A stretch of DNA of 45,639 nt from positions 1 to 45,639 of the forward strand of contig DASYYE010000289.1 in assembly GCA_035946955.1 (NCBI GenBank), given 5' to 3'. Both the position numbers and the translations under genes were made by a program. The stretch is from DASYYE01 sp035946955. Its GTDB lineage: Bacteria > Actinomycetota > Actinomycetes > Streptosporangiales > Streptosporangiaceae. The notes beneath the pieces were generated by a model, which saw only the letters and a program-made list of their open reading frames with translations, searched no databases and was not told the origin of the DNA. Each line of letters opens with the position of its first letter. Position 1 is the stretch's first letter. Positions 8,692 through 17,211 of the stretch are shown in pieces.

Positions 8692-11493
8692 GTGGGGAGA
8701 ACAGGCGGGAGCCCGCTGATCGGCCGCGATGCCGAGTGGCTGGTCCTGTCGGGGGCGCTGGACCAGTTGACCGGCGGCGCTGGCCGGATGGTGTGGCTGG
8801 AGGGAGAGCCGGGCATCGGCAAGTCGGCGCTGGTCGACGCGCTCGTCGCGGAGGCGACGGCACGGCGGGTGACAGTACTGCGGGGCGCGGGCGACGAGGC
8901 GACCCAGCTATTGCCGCTGTACCTGGTGGCTGAGTGTGTGGGGGTATCGGCAGGGTCACCGGGTACGGTCCGGGCGGAGATCGCCGAATTGCTGGGTGGC
9001 GGTAGGGGCGCCGGCGTGCTCGATCCGGTACTGGCGGCCTCCGAGCGGGTTCTCGAACTGGTGGACCGGCTCTGCAGTGAGGGTCCGCTCCTGCTGGTAA
9101 CGGAGGATCTCCAGTGGGCGGACACCGCGAGCCTGGCGGTGTGGGAACGCATGGGCCGCGCTGTCGACCAGATACCGCTGCTGCTGGTGGGCACGTCACG
9201 ACCGGCGACCCATCGGCCTGAGGTGGGCAGGCTCCGCGACGTCGTCGCCGAACGGGCTGACGTGGTCCTGCCGGTGACGTCGCTGGACGATGCGGGCGTC
9301 GCTGAGCTGGCCGAGCGGGTGCTAGCCGCGCGGACGGGCCTGGACATCGCTGAGGAGTTGGCCCGGTGCGGCGGGAACCCGCTGTTCCTGCGTGAACTCC
9401 TGGCGGACCTGGTCCGTGAGGGACGGGTGGAGACCACCGAAGGAACCGTCCGGCTGCGGCCTGGCGTGAGCGGGGTGCCAGGGACCCTGACGGCGACGAT
9501 CCGCCGCCGACTGAGCCAGTTGGACCCTCGCACACGCGCCGTACTGCGGACGGCCGCGTTGCTGGGCAACGAGTTCGACGCGCTCGAACTGGCGCAGGTG
9601 ACCCGCAAGGCGGCCGACACTCTGGTGGAGCCGCTGGACCAGGCGGTCGCTGAGGGAATCCTCCTCGAAGTAGGCGACCGGCTGGCGTTCCGGCATGCGC
9701 TGATCCGCCAGGTGCTGGAAGAGGAACTCCCCGTGTCGATGCGCCGGGCACTGCACGCCCAGTTCGCCCGAACGCTGGCGGAGGAAGGCGCGCTAGTCAA
9801 CGCGGTAGTGCGGCACCTGCTGGCGGTATCCGGTCAGCTCGAGTCCTGGGTGGCGCGCTGGCTGGCTGGCCTGCCGGAGCGAATGGTATTCGCCGAGCCG
9901 CGAATCGCCGCGCAACTCCTCCGCCAGGTTCTGGACCCCCCGGTCTCCGGTGGTGAGCAGCGGGAGGTGCTTCTGGCCCGGCTGGTGGCCGTGCTGTTCT
10001 GGCTCGGCGACACTGCGCAGGCCGGGGAGTTGGCCGACGAGGCGGTCCGCGCCGGGGGTGACCCCGAACGCAACGCGCGGATGCGGCTGTACCGGGTACG
10101 TATTGCCAGCCGGATGGCCGAAAACGAGACCGCGCTTGCGGCGGCCGCCGCAGCAGCAGCCGACGAGCGGGTACCCGAGGTCTGGCGGGCCAGGATCCGC
10201 GCGTGGGCCAGTCTCGTGCTGGTGAAGGAGGGGCGCTTCGCCGATGCCTACCAGGAGGCCCAGCTGGCACTTGCCGACGGAACCCGCCTGGACGACCCGC
10301 TGACGGCGGGATACGCGCGGCACACTCTGTCTCACCTGGGCACCGGCGACGCCGCACTGGCGCACATCGACGCCGGCCTGGCCGGGTTGGGCACCGACCC
10401 TGATGCGGTGGAGCTTCGGCTGTTGATGCTGTCAAACCGGCTGGCCCTGCTGAACAACCTCGGGCGGCAGGAGGAGTTCCACACCACCGCCAGCCAGACA
10501 CTGATCCTGGCCAGCCGAGTGGGTGCGGTCCGGGCCGACCGGAACTCATTGCCCGTGGCCATGGGCTGCTACGACTTTGGAGCATGGGACGAGGCACTCA
10601 CCCACCTGGATTCGATGCAGTCACCGCTGAGCGCCCCCGTGCTGATCGGCCGGCACGGACTGGCCGCGCTGATCGCCGCGCACCGCGAGGACTGGGAGCG
10701 CCTGCACAAGCACGTCCTGGCAACGTCGGCGGTCCCAGTAACCCCCGGTGACGTGCGGATCTTCTCGGGGTACGTGGTCGCTGCTCAGGCGATCCGGGCT
10801 GAGGCCGATGGAGCCCCGGGGCGAGCGGTGGAGTTGCTTACCCGGTGGCTGGACCCCGGCCTCGGGATCGATGCCAAAGAGCGGCACATGTGGCTGCCCG
10901 AACTGGCCCGGCTCGCGCTGGCGGCCGGTGACACCGCCACCGCACGAGCGGCGGTGGCGGCGGCGGACGTGGATGCCGCTCAGCTTGACGCCCTGCCCCG
11001 GCAACGCGCTGCGGCCCAGCTTTGCCAGGGACAACTGGACGACGACGTGCCGCTGCTCCGGGCGGCGGCCGAAGCCTACCGGCGGCGGGGGTGGACGATC
11101 GGCCATGCGGCGGCGCTGGAGGAAGTTGCCGTCCGGCTCGCCCGGGCAGGCGACCTGCTGGCTGCGCGCGCCACGTTCACCCAGACGGTCCGGGCCTACG
11201 CTGACCTCGGTGCGACATGGGACCTGCGCCGGGCCGACGCGCGGCTGCGGGCATACGGCGTGCGTCGTGGACCACGGAGCCTGGACCGTCGGCCTGCCAC
11301 TGGCTGGGGTGCGCTCACACCAACCGAGCGGCGGGTCGCCGCACTGGTGGCGAACGGCCACTCGAACCCTGACATCGCCGCTGAGCTGTATACGTCCCGG
11401 CGCACAGTGGAGGCTCACGTCTCGCACATCCTGGGCAAGCTCAACGTCCGCTCGCGGATGGAGATCATGAAGGCCTTCGCCGCACATTGCTGA
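8692..11493 (+). CDS. LuxR-family ATPase regulator (LAL/MalT-like)
   Basis: GTG 8692 is chosen, with GGAG about 5 bases upstream; a TTG at 8674 would add six residues. The 933-residue product begins with an AAA/STAND ATPase whose P-loop GEPGIGKS lies at residues 38-45, with LLLVTEDLQWAD as Walker B. A long alpha-helical TPR-like middle follows. The last 65 residues form a LuxR/GerE helix-turn-helix: LTPTERRVAALVANGHSNPD and RRTVEAHVSHILGKLNVRSR. This is the large ATP-binding LuxR (LAL) architecture that activates transcription on ligand binding. It is divergent from the LLM monooxygenase; whether that is a target is unknown. Confidence 0.85.
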   Translation: MGRTGGSPLIGRDAEWLVLSGALDQLTGGAGRMVWLEGEPGIGKSALVDALVAEATARRVTVLRGAGDEATQLLPLYLVAECVGVSAGSPGTVRAEIAELLGGGRGAGVLDPVLAASERVLELVDRLCSEGPLLLVTEDLQWADTASLAVWERMGRAVDQIPLLLVGTSRPATHRPEVGRLRDVVAERADVVLPVTSLDDAGVAELAERVLAARTGLDIAEELARCGGNPLFLRELLADLVREGRVETTEGTVRLRPGVSGVPGTLTATIRRRLSQLDPRTRAVLRTAALLGNEFDALELAQVTRKAADTLVEPLDQAVAEGILLEVGDRLAFRHALIRQVLEEELPVSMRRALHAQFARTLAEEGALVNAVVRHLLAVSGQLESWVARWLAGLPERMVFAEPRIAAQLLRQVLDPPVSGGEQREVLLARLVAVLFWLGDTAQAGELADEAVRAGGDPERNARMRLYRVRIASRMAENETALAAAAAAAADERVPEVWRARIRAWASLVLVKEGRFADAYQEAQLALADGTRLDDPLTAGYARHTLSHLGTGDAALAHIDAGLAGLGTDPDAVELRLLMLSNRLALLNNLGRQEEFHTTASQTLILASRVGAVRADRNSLPVAMGCYDFGAWDEALTHLDSMQSPLSAPVLIGRHGLAALIAAHREDWERLHKHVLATSAVPVTPGDVRIFSGYVVAAQAIRAEADGAPGRAVELLTRWLDPGLGIDAKERHMWLPELARLALAAGDTATARAAVAAADVDAAQLDALPRQRAAAQLCQGQLDDDVPLLRAAAEAYRRRGWTIGHAAALEEVAVRLARAGDLLAARATFTQTVRAYADLGATWDLRRADARLRAYGVRRGPRSLDRRPATGWGALTPTERRVAALVANGHSNPDIAAELYTSRRTVEAHVSHILGKLNVRSRMEIMKAFAAHC

Positions 11494-11589
11494 CCATGCA
11501 TCACCGGGTTCTGGCCAAGAAATGCGTGATCTCACCGATGTCAGCTTCGCTGGCATACCCGGACCATAGATGTCCCGGGCGGGGGCTGC

Positions 11590-11646
11590 GGACCCGGGTC
11601 TGCCGGGACGGGGCCGATGTCTTCCTGGAAGGGACCCGGGTCCGCC
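11590..11646. promoter_or_regulatory. Paired palindromic boxes upstream of the dehydrogenase
   Basis: GGACCCGGGTCTGCC at 11590-11604 recurs as GGACCCGGGTCCGCC at 11632-11646, one mismatch in 15. Each is centred on the palindrome GACCCGGGTC, and the two are 42 bp apart, about four helical turns. They sit 56-112 bp upstream of ATG 11702 in the gap after the LAL regulator gene. A dimeric regulator binding both boxes is plausible, but GC-rich DNA makes CCCGGG common. Confidence 0.35.
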
Positions 11647-11701
11647 TGGAAGGTGCCCCGCCAGTCCGGGTGCAAGTCAATCGATGATGTGGGGGTTTCT
11701 G

Positions 11702-12745
11702 ATGAGCGCGATCCCGGTGACCATGCCTGCTGTGGCCTACCGCAAGAGCCTGCCGGTCGAAGAACCAGAAAGCCTGCTGGACCTGGAACTCCCGGTTCCT
11801 GTGCCGGGCCCGCGTGACCTGCTGGTCCAGGTGGAGGCGGTAGCGGTCAACCCGGTGGACTATAAGATCCGCGAAAACGCCGACCCTGGTGGCGAACTGC
11901 GGGTGCTGGGCTGGGACGCGGCCGGAACCGTGGTCGCGGTGGGTGAGCAGGTGGAGTTGTTCGTCGTCGGCGACGAGGTGTTCTATGCCGGGGCGCTGGA
12001 CCGCCCTGGGGCCAACGCCCGGTTCCACACCGTGGACGAGCGGCTGGCCGCCCGCAAGCCCACCTCCCTTTCCTTCACCAAGGCAGCCGCGCTGCCGCTG
12101 ACCTCCCTCACCGCCTGGGAAGGCCTGTTCGACCACCTCAGGCCCCCCGGCACCGGAACCCTGCTGGTGACCGCGGCCGCGGGCGGCGTCGGGTCGATGG
12201 TCATACAACTGGCGCGGGCACTGACCGCCCTGACGGTCATCGGCACCGCCTCCCGCTCGCAATCCGCAGAGTTCGCGCGGCAGATGGGCGCCCACGAGAT
12301 CATCAACCATCACCGCCCACTGGGCCCCCAGCTCGCCGAGATGGCACCCGGCGGGGTGAGCTACGTGTTCAGTACGACTGGGACCGAACGGAACCTGCCC
12401 GCCTACGCCGAAGCACTCACCCCCTTCGGGGCCATCGTCGCTATCGACGACCCTGCCACGCTGCCCATCAGCGTGCTGAAGCCCAAGAGCATCTCCTTCC
12501 ACTGGGAGTTCATGTTCACCCGGTCGAAGTTCGCTACGCCCGACCAGCAGGAGCAGCACCACATCCTCACCCAGGTCGCACACCTGGTCGACGAAGGCGC
12601 CATCGTCTCCACCGCCACCCGCGACCTCGGCCCAATCAACGCCACCAACCTCCGCGAAGCCCACCGCCTCCAGGCGTCTGGTCGCACTATCGGCAAACTC
12701 ACCCTGACCGGCTTCAGCCGGTCAGGGTGGCGCGGCGGCCTCTAG
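11702..12745 (+). CDS. Zinc-type alcohol dehydrogenase / quinone oxidoreductase family protein
   Basis: ATG 11702 is preceded by GGGGG six bases upstream; the product is 347 residues. The N-terminal GroES-like part contains PVPGPRDLLVQVEAVAVNPV (about 36-55), and the Rossmann part has the NAD(P)H-binding TAAAGGVGSMVIQLAR. The order matches the MDR subfamily in which the catalytic zinc is absent, so it is likely an NADPH-dependent enone or quinone reductase rather than a true alcohol dehydrogenase. The family normally ends near GKLTLTGF; here nine more residues (SRSGWRGGL) are added because the frame runs through the terminator-like hairpin. Substrate unknown. Confidence 0.8.
   Translation: MSAIPVTMPAVAYRKSLPVEEPESLLDLELPVPVPGPRDLLVQVEAVAVNPVDYKIRENADPGGELRVLGWDAAGTVVAVGEQVELFVVGDEVFYAGALDRPGANARFHTVDERLAARKPTSLSFTKAAALPLTSLTAWEGLFDHLRPPGTGTLLVTAAAGGVGSMVIQLARALTALTVIGTASRSQSAEFARQMGAHEIINHHRPLGPQLAEMAPGGVSYVFSTTGTERNLPAYAEALTPFGAIVAIDDPATLPISVLKPKSISFHWEFMFTRSKFATPDQQEQHHILTQVAHLVDEGAIVSTATRDLGPINATNLREAHRLQASGRTIGKLTLTGFSRSGWRGGL
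12700..12729 (+). terminator. Strong hairpin at the 3' end of the dehydrogenase gene
   Basis: CACCCTGACCGGCT at 12700-12713 and AGCCGGTCAGGGTG at 12716-12729 are perfect 14-bp complements around TC. No T-run follows, as is common in actinobacterial terminators. The stem lies inside the last codons of the gene, whose stop is at 12743-12745. Confidence 0.6.
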
Positions 12746-12771
12746 CTGCGCTGGGCGGGAGCGTCTTCCGG

Positions 12772-12846
12772 CTAGTACTCGAACCGGACTTCGTGACCTG
12801 CGGTGAACGGGTACTGGACGTGAGACGGCCACCGGTTGATGATCAT
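12772..12846 (-). pseudogene. Short gene stub next to the IS remnant
   Basis: The minus strand reads MIINRWPSHV followed by QYPFTAGHEVRFEY and a TAG at 12772-12774. The ending looks like a genuine protein C-terminus. The frame stays open past ATG 12846 towards the transposase remnant that starts at 12852, so the element may have inserted into this gene. It is too short to identify. Confidence 0.22.
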
Positions 12847-12851
12847 GGTTT

Positions 12852-13067
12852 GTGACGACTCATGAGAATCTGGCGGTGGCCGATGGGTTCAGCGTAGACA
12901 CCGGCCGGTGGCGGGGAGCAGTTCGAGGAGCTGCTGGGGCGGGTCGCGGGCCGGTTCGCTCGGGTGGAGCCGCGCACCGTGCCCGGGCGTTCGTGCTGGG
13001 GTTACTGTCCGGGGTGCGGCGCAAGAACTGCTGGACCATCGCGGAGCAGGCCGGGAAACGCTGGGAT
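12852..13067 (+). mobile_element. IS701-family transposase remnant (N-terminal fragment, frameshifted)
   Basis: From GTG 12852 the frame encodes MTTHENLAVADGFSVDTGRW. The reading then moves one base (near 12918) into EQFEELLGRVAGRFARVEPR and moves back near 12973 into RARAFVLGLLSGVRRKNCWT, then IAEQAGKRW. This is the N-terminal signature of IS701-like DDE transposases (FEELLGRVAxRFxRVEPRxRAxxFVxGLLxxxxRKNCWTIAE). Similarity ends near 13060, exactly where the stop codon of the convergent membrane-protein gene lies. Catalytic DDE residues are missing; the element is dead. No terminal inverted repeats were recognised. Confidence 0.65.
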
Positions 13068-14003
13068 TTACCTGGCGACTGCTGCGGTCATCGTGAACTG
13101 GCCGATAGTCTGATTTCCTCGGCGCCACTTAGCATCCATGTGGTCGCCGTTAACGGTGGCTGCGTAGCTTCCGTTGAAGTCGATATCGCGCCTCCCCCTG
13201 AGTGTGTAGCCCTGCTCCTGCCACGAGAGGCTTACACTGGCGTTCCCTGGTTGTCCGTTGGCCTGCCCGCTGACGCTAGTGACGGTGTCGTCGTCCGGGT
13301 AGGTCATGATCCCAGTGAACCGGGTGCCATCCCATCCGAGAATGTGCAGCTCCAACGGGTAGCGGCCGTAAGTGCCGCGCCATGCCGACCTGATCGGAGG
13401 AGCGGTGATGGCGGGTGCACCGCCGTTCGTGCCTGTGGCGCGGTGCTGGGCGGTGCGGAGGATCTCGTGGATGGCGCCTTCCGCCAACATCAAGAACGCG
13501 TACCTGCGGGTATCGCCGACCTGGTCGGAGTTCCATTCCGGCATTTCGAGAAGTTCCTGCAGTTGCCTGACCGATGCTGCGACGTTTGCCTCCATCTGGC
13601 CCCTGTCCACAAGGTTCTGCATGGCCTGCGGCAACTGCGAGGGTGGAACCCCGCGCAGTTGCGGGTAGTTTTCCCTGAGGGCCTTGAGGACATGGCCGAA
13701 CGCGGAGTGCAGCCCTTCGCTGCGGTTCGTCGTCACGAGGGGGATGAGGTCCACCAGGCTGGTGGGAATCTCGTCCTCGGCGACCGGTTGCGGCATCTCG
13801 GAAAGCGTGGTCGCTATGTCCCGGCCGATCGTGTCGACCTTGGCGTTCAGAACCTTCACCTCTCCCTCGAACCCTCCTGCTCTGACCCGTAGCGACTCGA
13901 TCTTCTCGGTGATCCACGGCCGGTAGGCGATCAGCACAGCTAGGACCACGGCCGGCCAGATGAGCGTGCCGACCATCCGCCAGGTGAATTCCATACTGGT
14001 CAC
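13068..14003 (-). CDS. Membrane-anchored protein of unknown function
   Basis: GTG 14003 is chosen because AGGAGG lies six bases upstream; the product is 311 residues. A single membrane segment (about residues 11-31, WRMVGTLIWPAVVLAVLIAY region) is followed by a short basic stretch, a glycine-rich turn GGFEGEVKVLNAKVD and a helical region that may form a coiled coil. From about residue 205 the composition turns beta-rich, with many W, Y, T and G residues, like a C-terminal beta-sandwich. Only one TM is present, so the bulk is on one side of the membrane. I do not recognise the family. Its stop codon abuts the IS701 remnant. Confidence 0.65.
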   Translation of the reverse strand: MTSMEFTWRMVGTLIWPAVVLAVLIAYRPWITEKIESLRVRAGGFEGEVKVLNAKVDTIGRDIATTLSEMPQPVAEDEIPTSLVDLIPLVTTNRSEGLHSAFGHVLKALRENYPQLRGVPPSQLPQAMQNLVDRGQMEANVAASVRQLQELLEMPEWNSDQVGDTRRYAFLMLAEGAIHEILRTAQHRATGTNGGAPAITAPPIRSAWRGTYGRYPLELHILGWDGTRFTGIMTYPDDDTVTSVSGQANGQPGNASVSLSWQEQGYTLRGRRDIDFNGSYAATVNGDHMDAKWRRGNQTIGQFTMTAAVAR

Positions 14004-14284
14004 GCCCGGCCTCCTCAGACCCCAGTTAGCTTCATGGCGAGGCGTGCCGAAACGGCGCACCCATCGGCCTGCACCCCATCATGCCCGTCTCATCGCCCGC
14101 ACCGCCACGGCTGTCCCTCCGGAAAACGCGGCGCACCAATGCTGCTCAGCCAACATCAGGCAAGCCTTAAGGGAGTGCTACGCAGCTATTTGTTGCTAAA
14201 TTAGTGCGATGTTTCCAAGTGAACTAAGTTGGCAAGTTCCAGTAGCCTCGTTGAGATGGCCGCCGGTACCGGCCGATTCGATCC

Positions 14285-14667
14285 TTGGAGCCATGGAAGG
14301 GTCTCCGCGAGTCTGGGGGCCGGTTCGAGATGCCGTGTGAGCGGTATTGGGCGCAGCTTGGATTCCAGAAATCCGTCTACGGCGCCGGTGACGAACTGAG
14401 ATTCACGGTCAGCGTTCCGGTTGTCCCCCCTGCGGCGAGTGGGCGCGTCAGAGCGCTAGCAAGCCGTACCTCCGCAAGCATCCGACGTCCCAACACCGAA
14501 TACGGGCCATGGGCAAAGAGAGCCCGGATCGGTCACCTTGCCCCAGAGCACATGACAAGTGGTGGTGCATCGTTCGCGGATCCGACGCGGGCTATGTCCG
14601 CGACGATGCTTTGCACGGTCTACTCACCTATGTCGTGCCTTGGCTGAGACAGTACACACACGAGTAG
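14285..14667 (+). pseudogene. Frameshifted DUF4304-type gene
   Basis: The first part, in the frame of 14285, reads WKGLRESGGRFEMPCERYWA, LGFQKSVYGAGDELRFTVSV and ends ARIGHLAPEH. At about 14551 the reading moves one base and continues DKWWCIVRGSDAGYVRDDAL, HGLLTYVVPWLRQYTHE, to TAG 14665-14667. Together they follow the DUF4304 pattern: a GFR-like start, QxS followed by FTVxxxV, a late (D)xWW and a final PWLR. One indel near 14551 is enough to explain the break. DUF4304 members are small, widespread proteins of unknown function. The true start may lie slightly upstream. Confidence 0.5.
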
Positions 14668-14815
14668 CCGCCCGGCCATCAGCAAGATCCTCAGTCTGGA
14701 TACCACACACTGGGGGCGGCACGACCGGACGTTCGCCGCGGGGCGTTTGAGAGGATGCGGTGGCTGGGGGCCGTCAGCTGGTGGCCCTGTATCGGCAGGA
14801 AGGGCGGAGCAGGTC

Positions 14816-15181
14816 ATGATCGCTCTAGGCAGCAACGTCCATATCTTTGCGCGCCCGCACCGACGCGACCAACTGGCCTGGTGCTTTGAGAGCGCCCTCG
14901 GGTGCGGTCCGGTGCGCACCGTGGAGTGGCCAGGGATCGACCAGCCCATGCTCATTGTCGGGTTTCCCGGCGGCGGGCATCTGAGCATCGAATTCACCGA
15001 CGACGCGCCAGACGGTGAGCAGCCCCGACTCGACGCCTGGCTGGAGTTGCGCGCCGATGACCCAGCCGCGGTGCTGCAGGACGCGCTCGACGCGGGCCTC
15101 ACCCAGGTCACTCATCCGGGCCACCCGTACTATTTCATGATCCCCGGAGGCCAAGTATTCACCATCGCGCCCGCGAGCTGA
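14816..15181 (+). CDS. VOC / glyoxalase-fold protein
   Basis: ATG 14816 follows GGCGGAG with good spacing; the product is 121 residues. It has the paired beta-alpha-beta-beta-beta layout of the vicinal-oxygen-chelate superfamily: VHIFARPHRRDQLAWCFESA at the start, GGGHLSIEFTDD in the middle, then ELRADDPAAVLQDALDAG and a closing YYFMIPGGQVFTI. Members act as glyoxalases, dioxygenases or antibiotic-binding proteins; metal ligands could be H6 or so, E61 and a later residue, but I cannot assign an activity. Confidence 0.65.
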   Translation: MIALGSNVHIFARPHRRDQLAWCFESALGCGPVRTVEWPGIDQPMLIVGFPGGGHLSIEFTDDAPDGEQPRLDAWLELRADDPAAVLQDALDAGLTQVTHPGHPYYFMIPGGQVFTIAPAS

Positions 15182-15187
15182 ACGCGG

Positions 15188-15270
15188 CACGAGAGGGTGG
15201 CCCCGTATAGGTTATTTTCGGAGGGCCAATGATGCCGAAACTTTTGAGCCTTGAGGGCTCCTCTCTCGTG
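15188..15270. repeat. Nested inverted repeats between convergent genes
   Basis: CACGAGAG at 15188-15195 is the exact complement of CTCTCGTG at 15263-15270. Inside lies a smaller hairpin, GAGCC-TTGAG-GGCTC at 15246-15260. The pair sits in the gap between the convergent VOC and polysaccharide deacetylase genes, where a two-way terminator would be expected. No T-run follows on either strand. Confidence 0.25.
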
Positions 15271-15368
15271 GGCGGGTGTAAGCATCTGGCCCGGTGACTG
15301 CGGGTTGTCGCCCGGGCTGACTGATCTTCGGGCAGAGTGCTGTGACAGCAGCCAGCACGGCGGCTTGG

Positions 15369-16175
15369 CTAGCAGCAGAACGGCGTCTTGAATGTCCCTC
15401 CGATCACCTGCTGGGTGGTCTCCACTGCGACTGCATTGGTGGTGACCTGTATATTGAGCCAGTCCAGCAGCGATTGCATGTTGGCCAAAGTGATCGAGTA
15501 CGCGTTGCAGTTATTGCAGATGTGGTGGAAAGTCAGCTGCACCCAGCCACCACCGTTTTGCTCCGCGGCGGTGACATACCCCTCGATAGTCGCCACCGTG
15601 GTGCCCTGCTTGGGATCGGCTGGTGTCCGGGTCGCGTACGGGTCGGCTGGCGGAATCGTCTCGGCGAACACGGTCTTGTCATTGACCCCCGTAACGCTGC
15701 GCCCACTGTTGTCCCCGCAATACTGGACGACCTGCGTCTCGACGGTGGAGTTGAGGTCCCCGAACGGGTAGGCGAACGATTCCGGCTGGAAGCCGTGGCT
15801 AAACAGGTTCACCCGGTCCTGGCAGACCTGGAACCGGGCATCGGAGAGCTTGAGCTTCTTGATGTCGACATGGTCCACGGTGTGGCTGGCGATCTCGTTG
15901 CCAGCCTGCGACAGCGCCGTCAACTGCGCCCAGGTCATCTTCCCTGACGTCGCGATAGAGCCGCTGTTGACGTAGAACGTCGCGTGGAAACCGTGGGTGT
16001 TGAGCGGACTGACCCACTGGAACACATCGGCGTTGCCGTCGTCGAACTGGATAGTCACGACGGTAAGCGGTGTGGCGTGGGCGGCCGCCGGGACGGCAAA
16101 CAGGCAGCCGGCCGCCACAGCCACTGATGCCACAGCCCGTGATCGCCGTCCGCGAATCCTGGTCCACCTGCTCAT
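15369..16175 (-). CDS. Secreted polysaccharide deacetylase (CE4 family)
   Basis: ATG 16175 has AAGGAG six bases upstream. The 268-residue product begins with a signal peptide (about 1-34, basic RIRGRRSR then hydrophobic, cleavage near AHA). The NodB/CE4 core follows: motif 1 VTIQFDDGN with D45-D46, motif 2 SHTVDH with H98 and H102, and FAYPFGDLN as motif 3. These provide the catalytic base and the metal-binding Asp-His-His triad of metal-dependent N- or O-deacetylases acting on chitin, peptidoglycan or other glycans. The protein ends in CC after a cysteine-containing CNNCNAY segment, so disulfides are likely outside the cell. Confidence 0.8.
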   Translation of the reverse strand: MSRWTRIRGRRSRAVASVAVAAGCLFAVPAAAHATPLTVVTIQFDDGNADVFQWVSPLNTHGFHATFYVNSGSIATSGKMTWAQLTALSQAGNEIASHTVDHVDIKKLKLSDARFQVCQDRVNLFSHGFQPESFAYPFGDLNSTVETQVVQYCGDNSGRSVTGVNDKTVFAETIPPADPYATRTPADPKQGTTVATIEGYVTAAEQNGGGWVQLTFHHICNNCNAYSITLANMQSLLDWLNIQVTTNAVAVETTQQVIGGTFKTPFCC

Positions 16176-16606
16176 TTACCACTCCTTGGGCTGGGTGAGA
16201 CCTTGCCATAAAGGTATTCCCACGCGAACGCCATACACCACCAGCAAGAACGCAGCCCACGTCGCCCGCACCCTGTCTATCGCCCGCCGGTCAGCCACCC
16301 GCTACGGTGCGTCATCACACAGGCCGCCGCGGCGCGGGCGGGCGCCCGCCGGGTAATCGCGCAGGGCTACTTCGGTGTAAACGAGCCTTCCGGTGGCCGG
16401 TAAAGACCGAAGAAGATCCGCTCGACTCACAGCCAGTCCCGACGTCAGCGCGGACGATAGCGATCAAGCATATGGAGTAGACCGTGCCCGCTCACGGCAC
16501 CGGAGGGAATCGTGCTGCGCTACGGGCCGGGCGCCTCGGGCCTCCTGCTGGACGTCGTACGGAAGCGGCAAGAGCGTGTGTGCATGTCAGTGCCACGTCC
16601 GCCGGT
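16176..16606. other. Intergenic region between deacetylase and DinB genes
   Basis: This 431-bp divergent gap should hold promoters for both neighbours. I see no convincing -35/-10 pair. A perfect 14-bp palindrome, GGCGGGCGCCCGCC, lies at 16337-16350. Short open frames here lack ribosome sites and protein-like composition. Confidence 0.3.
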
Positions 16607-17164
16607 ATGCGCTATACCGGCAGTGTGTCGAACGCGTTTGTGCTGAGCATGGTTCATAACTTCGAACAGGCGCTGCGGCTGATGGAGGCGGCGCTGACCG
16701 ACTGCCCCGACAACCTGTGGCAGACAGACTTGTGGCCGGATGAGGCGCCTACGGCTCCGGCGCCGCACGGGGGATTGCACGGCTCGGCTCCCTGGTTCCT
16801 CGGCTACCACGCGCTGCTGACGCTCGACTATGACCTGGCTGGCGAGTTCGAGCCGTGGGCACCGCCACAACCATTTGACGACAACACCTACGCCTTCCCC
16901 AACCGCAGGTTCACTAAGCCCGAACTCCTCGGGTACGTCGACTGGTGCCGCGGCCGCGTACGCCAGACCCTTGACGGCCTCACCGAGGAGATAGCCGCCC
17001 GGCCACTCCCCAGCACCCACCGACACCACGGCATGCTGTTCGCGGTGATTGTCGGCAGCATGCCGCTGCACGTCGTCGAGCACGCCTCCCAGATCCGTCA
17101 GTTCCTCACCGCCGCGGGCGTCAGGGTGCAGCCCATGCCCGGTGACCGTGGGTACACGCGATGA
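16607..17164 (+). CDS. DinB-superfamily protein
   Basis: ATG 16607 gives a 185-residue product starting MRYTGSVSNAFVLSMVHNFE; ATG 16649 is an alternative. The sequence is largely helical, as in the four-helix DinB/YfiT fold. Possible metal ligands are H in FLGYHALLTLDY and the HVVEHASQIRQFL segment near the end (HxxxH). Such proteins include thiol transferases, some mycothiol-dependent, and uncharacterised metal-binding proteins. Its TGA overlaps an ATG (ATGA at 17161-17164), pointing to a once-coupled downstream gene. Confidence 0.65.
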   Translation: MRYTGSVSNAFVLSMVHNFEQALRLMEAALTDCPDNLWQTDLWPDEAPTAPAPHGGLHGSAPWFLGYHALLTLDYDLAGEFEPWAPPQPFDDNTYAFPNRRFTKPELLGYVDWCRGRVRQTLDGLTEEIAARPLPSTHRHHGMLFAVIVGSMPLHVVEHASQIRQFLTAAGVRVQPMPGDRGYTR

Positions 17165-17211
17165 CCGTGCTGGTGATCCGGTGGATGTTGACTGGCGACC
17201 CAGGCGCCTAA
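17161..17211 (+). pseudogene. Stub of a gene formerly coupled to the DinB gene
   Basis: The DinB stop overlaps ATG 17161, which opens MTVLVIRWMLTGDPGA and hits a TAA at 17209-17211. The same frame is then open for about 40 further codons (TQLAEAVGPELPLAPGSHAR and on). The ATGA junction is typical of operons, so this may be the start of a lost gene; it could also be chance. Confidence 0.2.

Noticed and set aside
8228..9800. Long minus-strand frames opposite the LAL gene
   Set aside because: They are rich in R, P, S and A, as expected of the antisense of a GC-rich gene; the LAL frame has full domain support.
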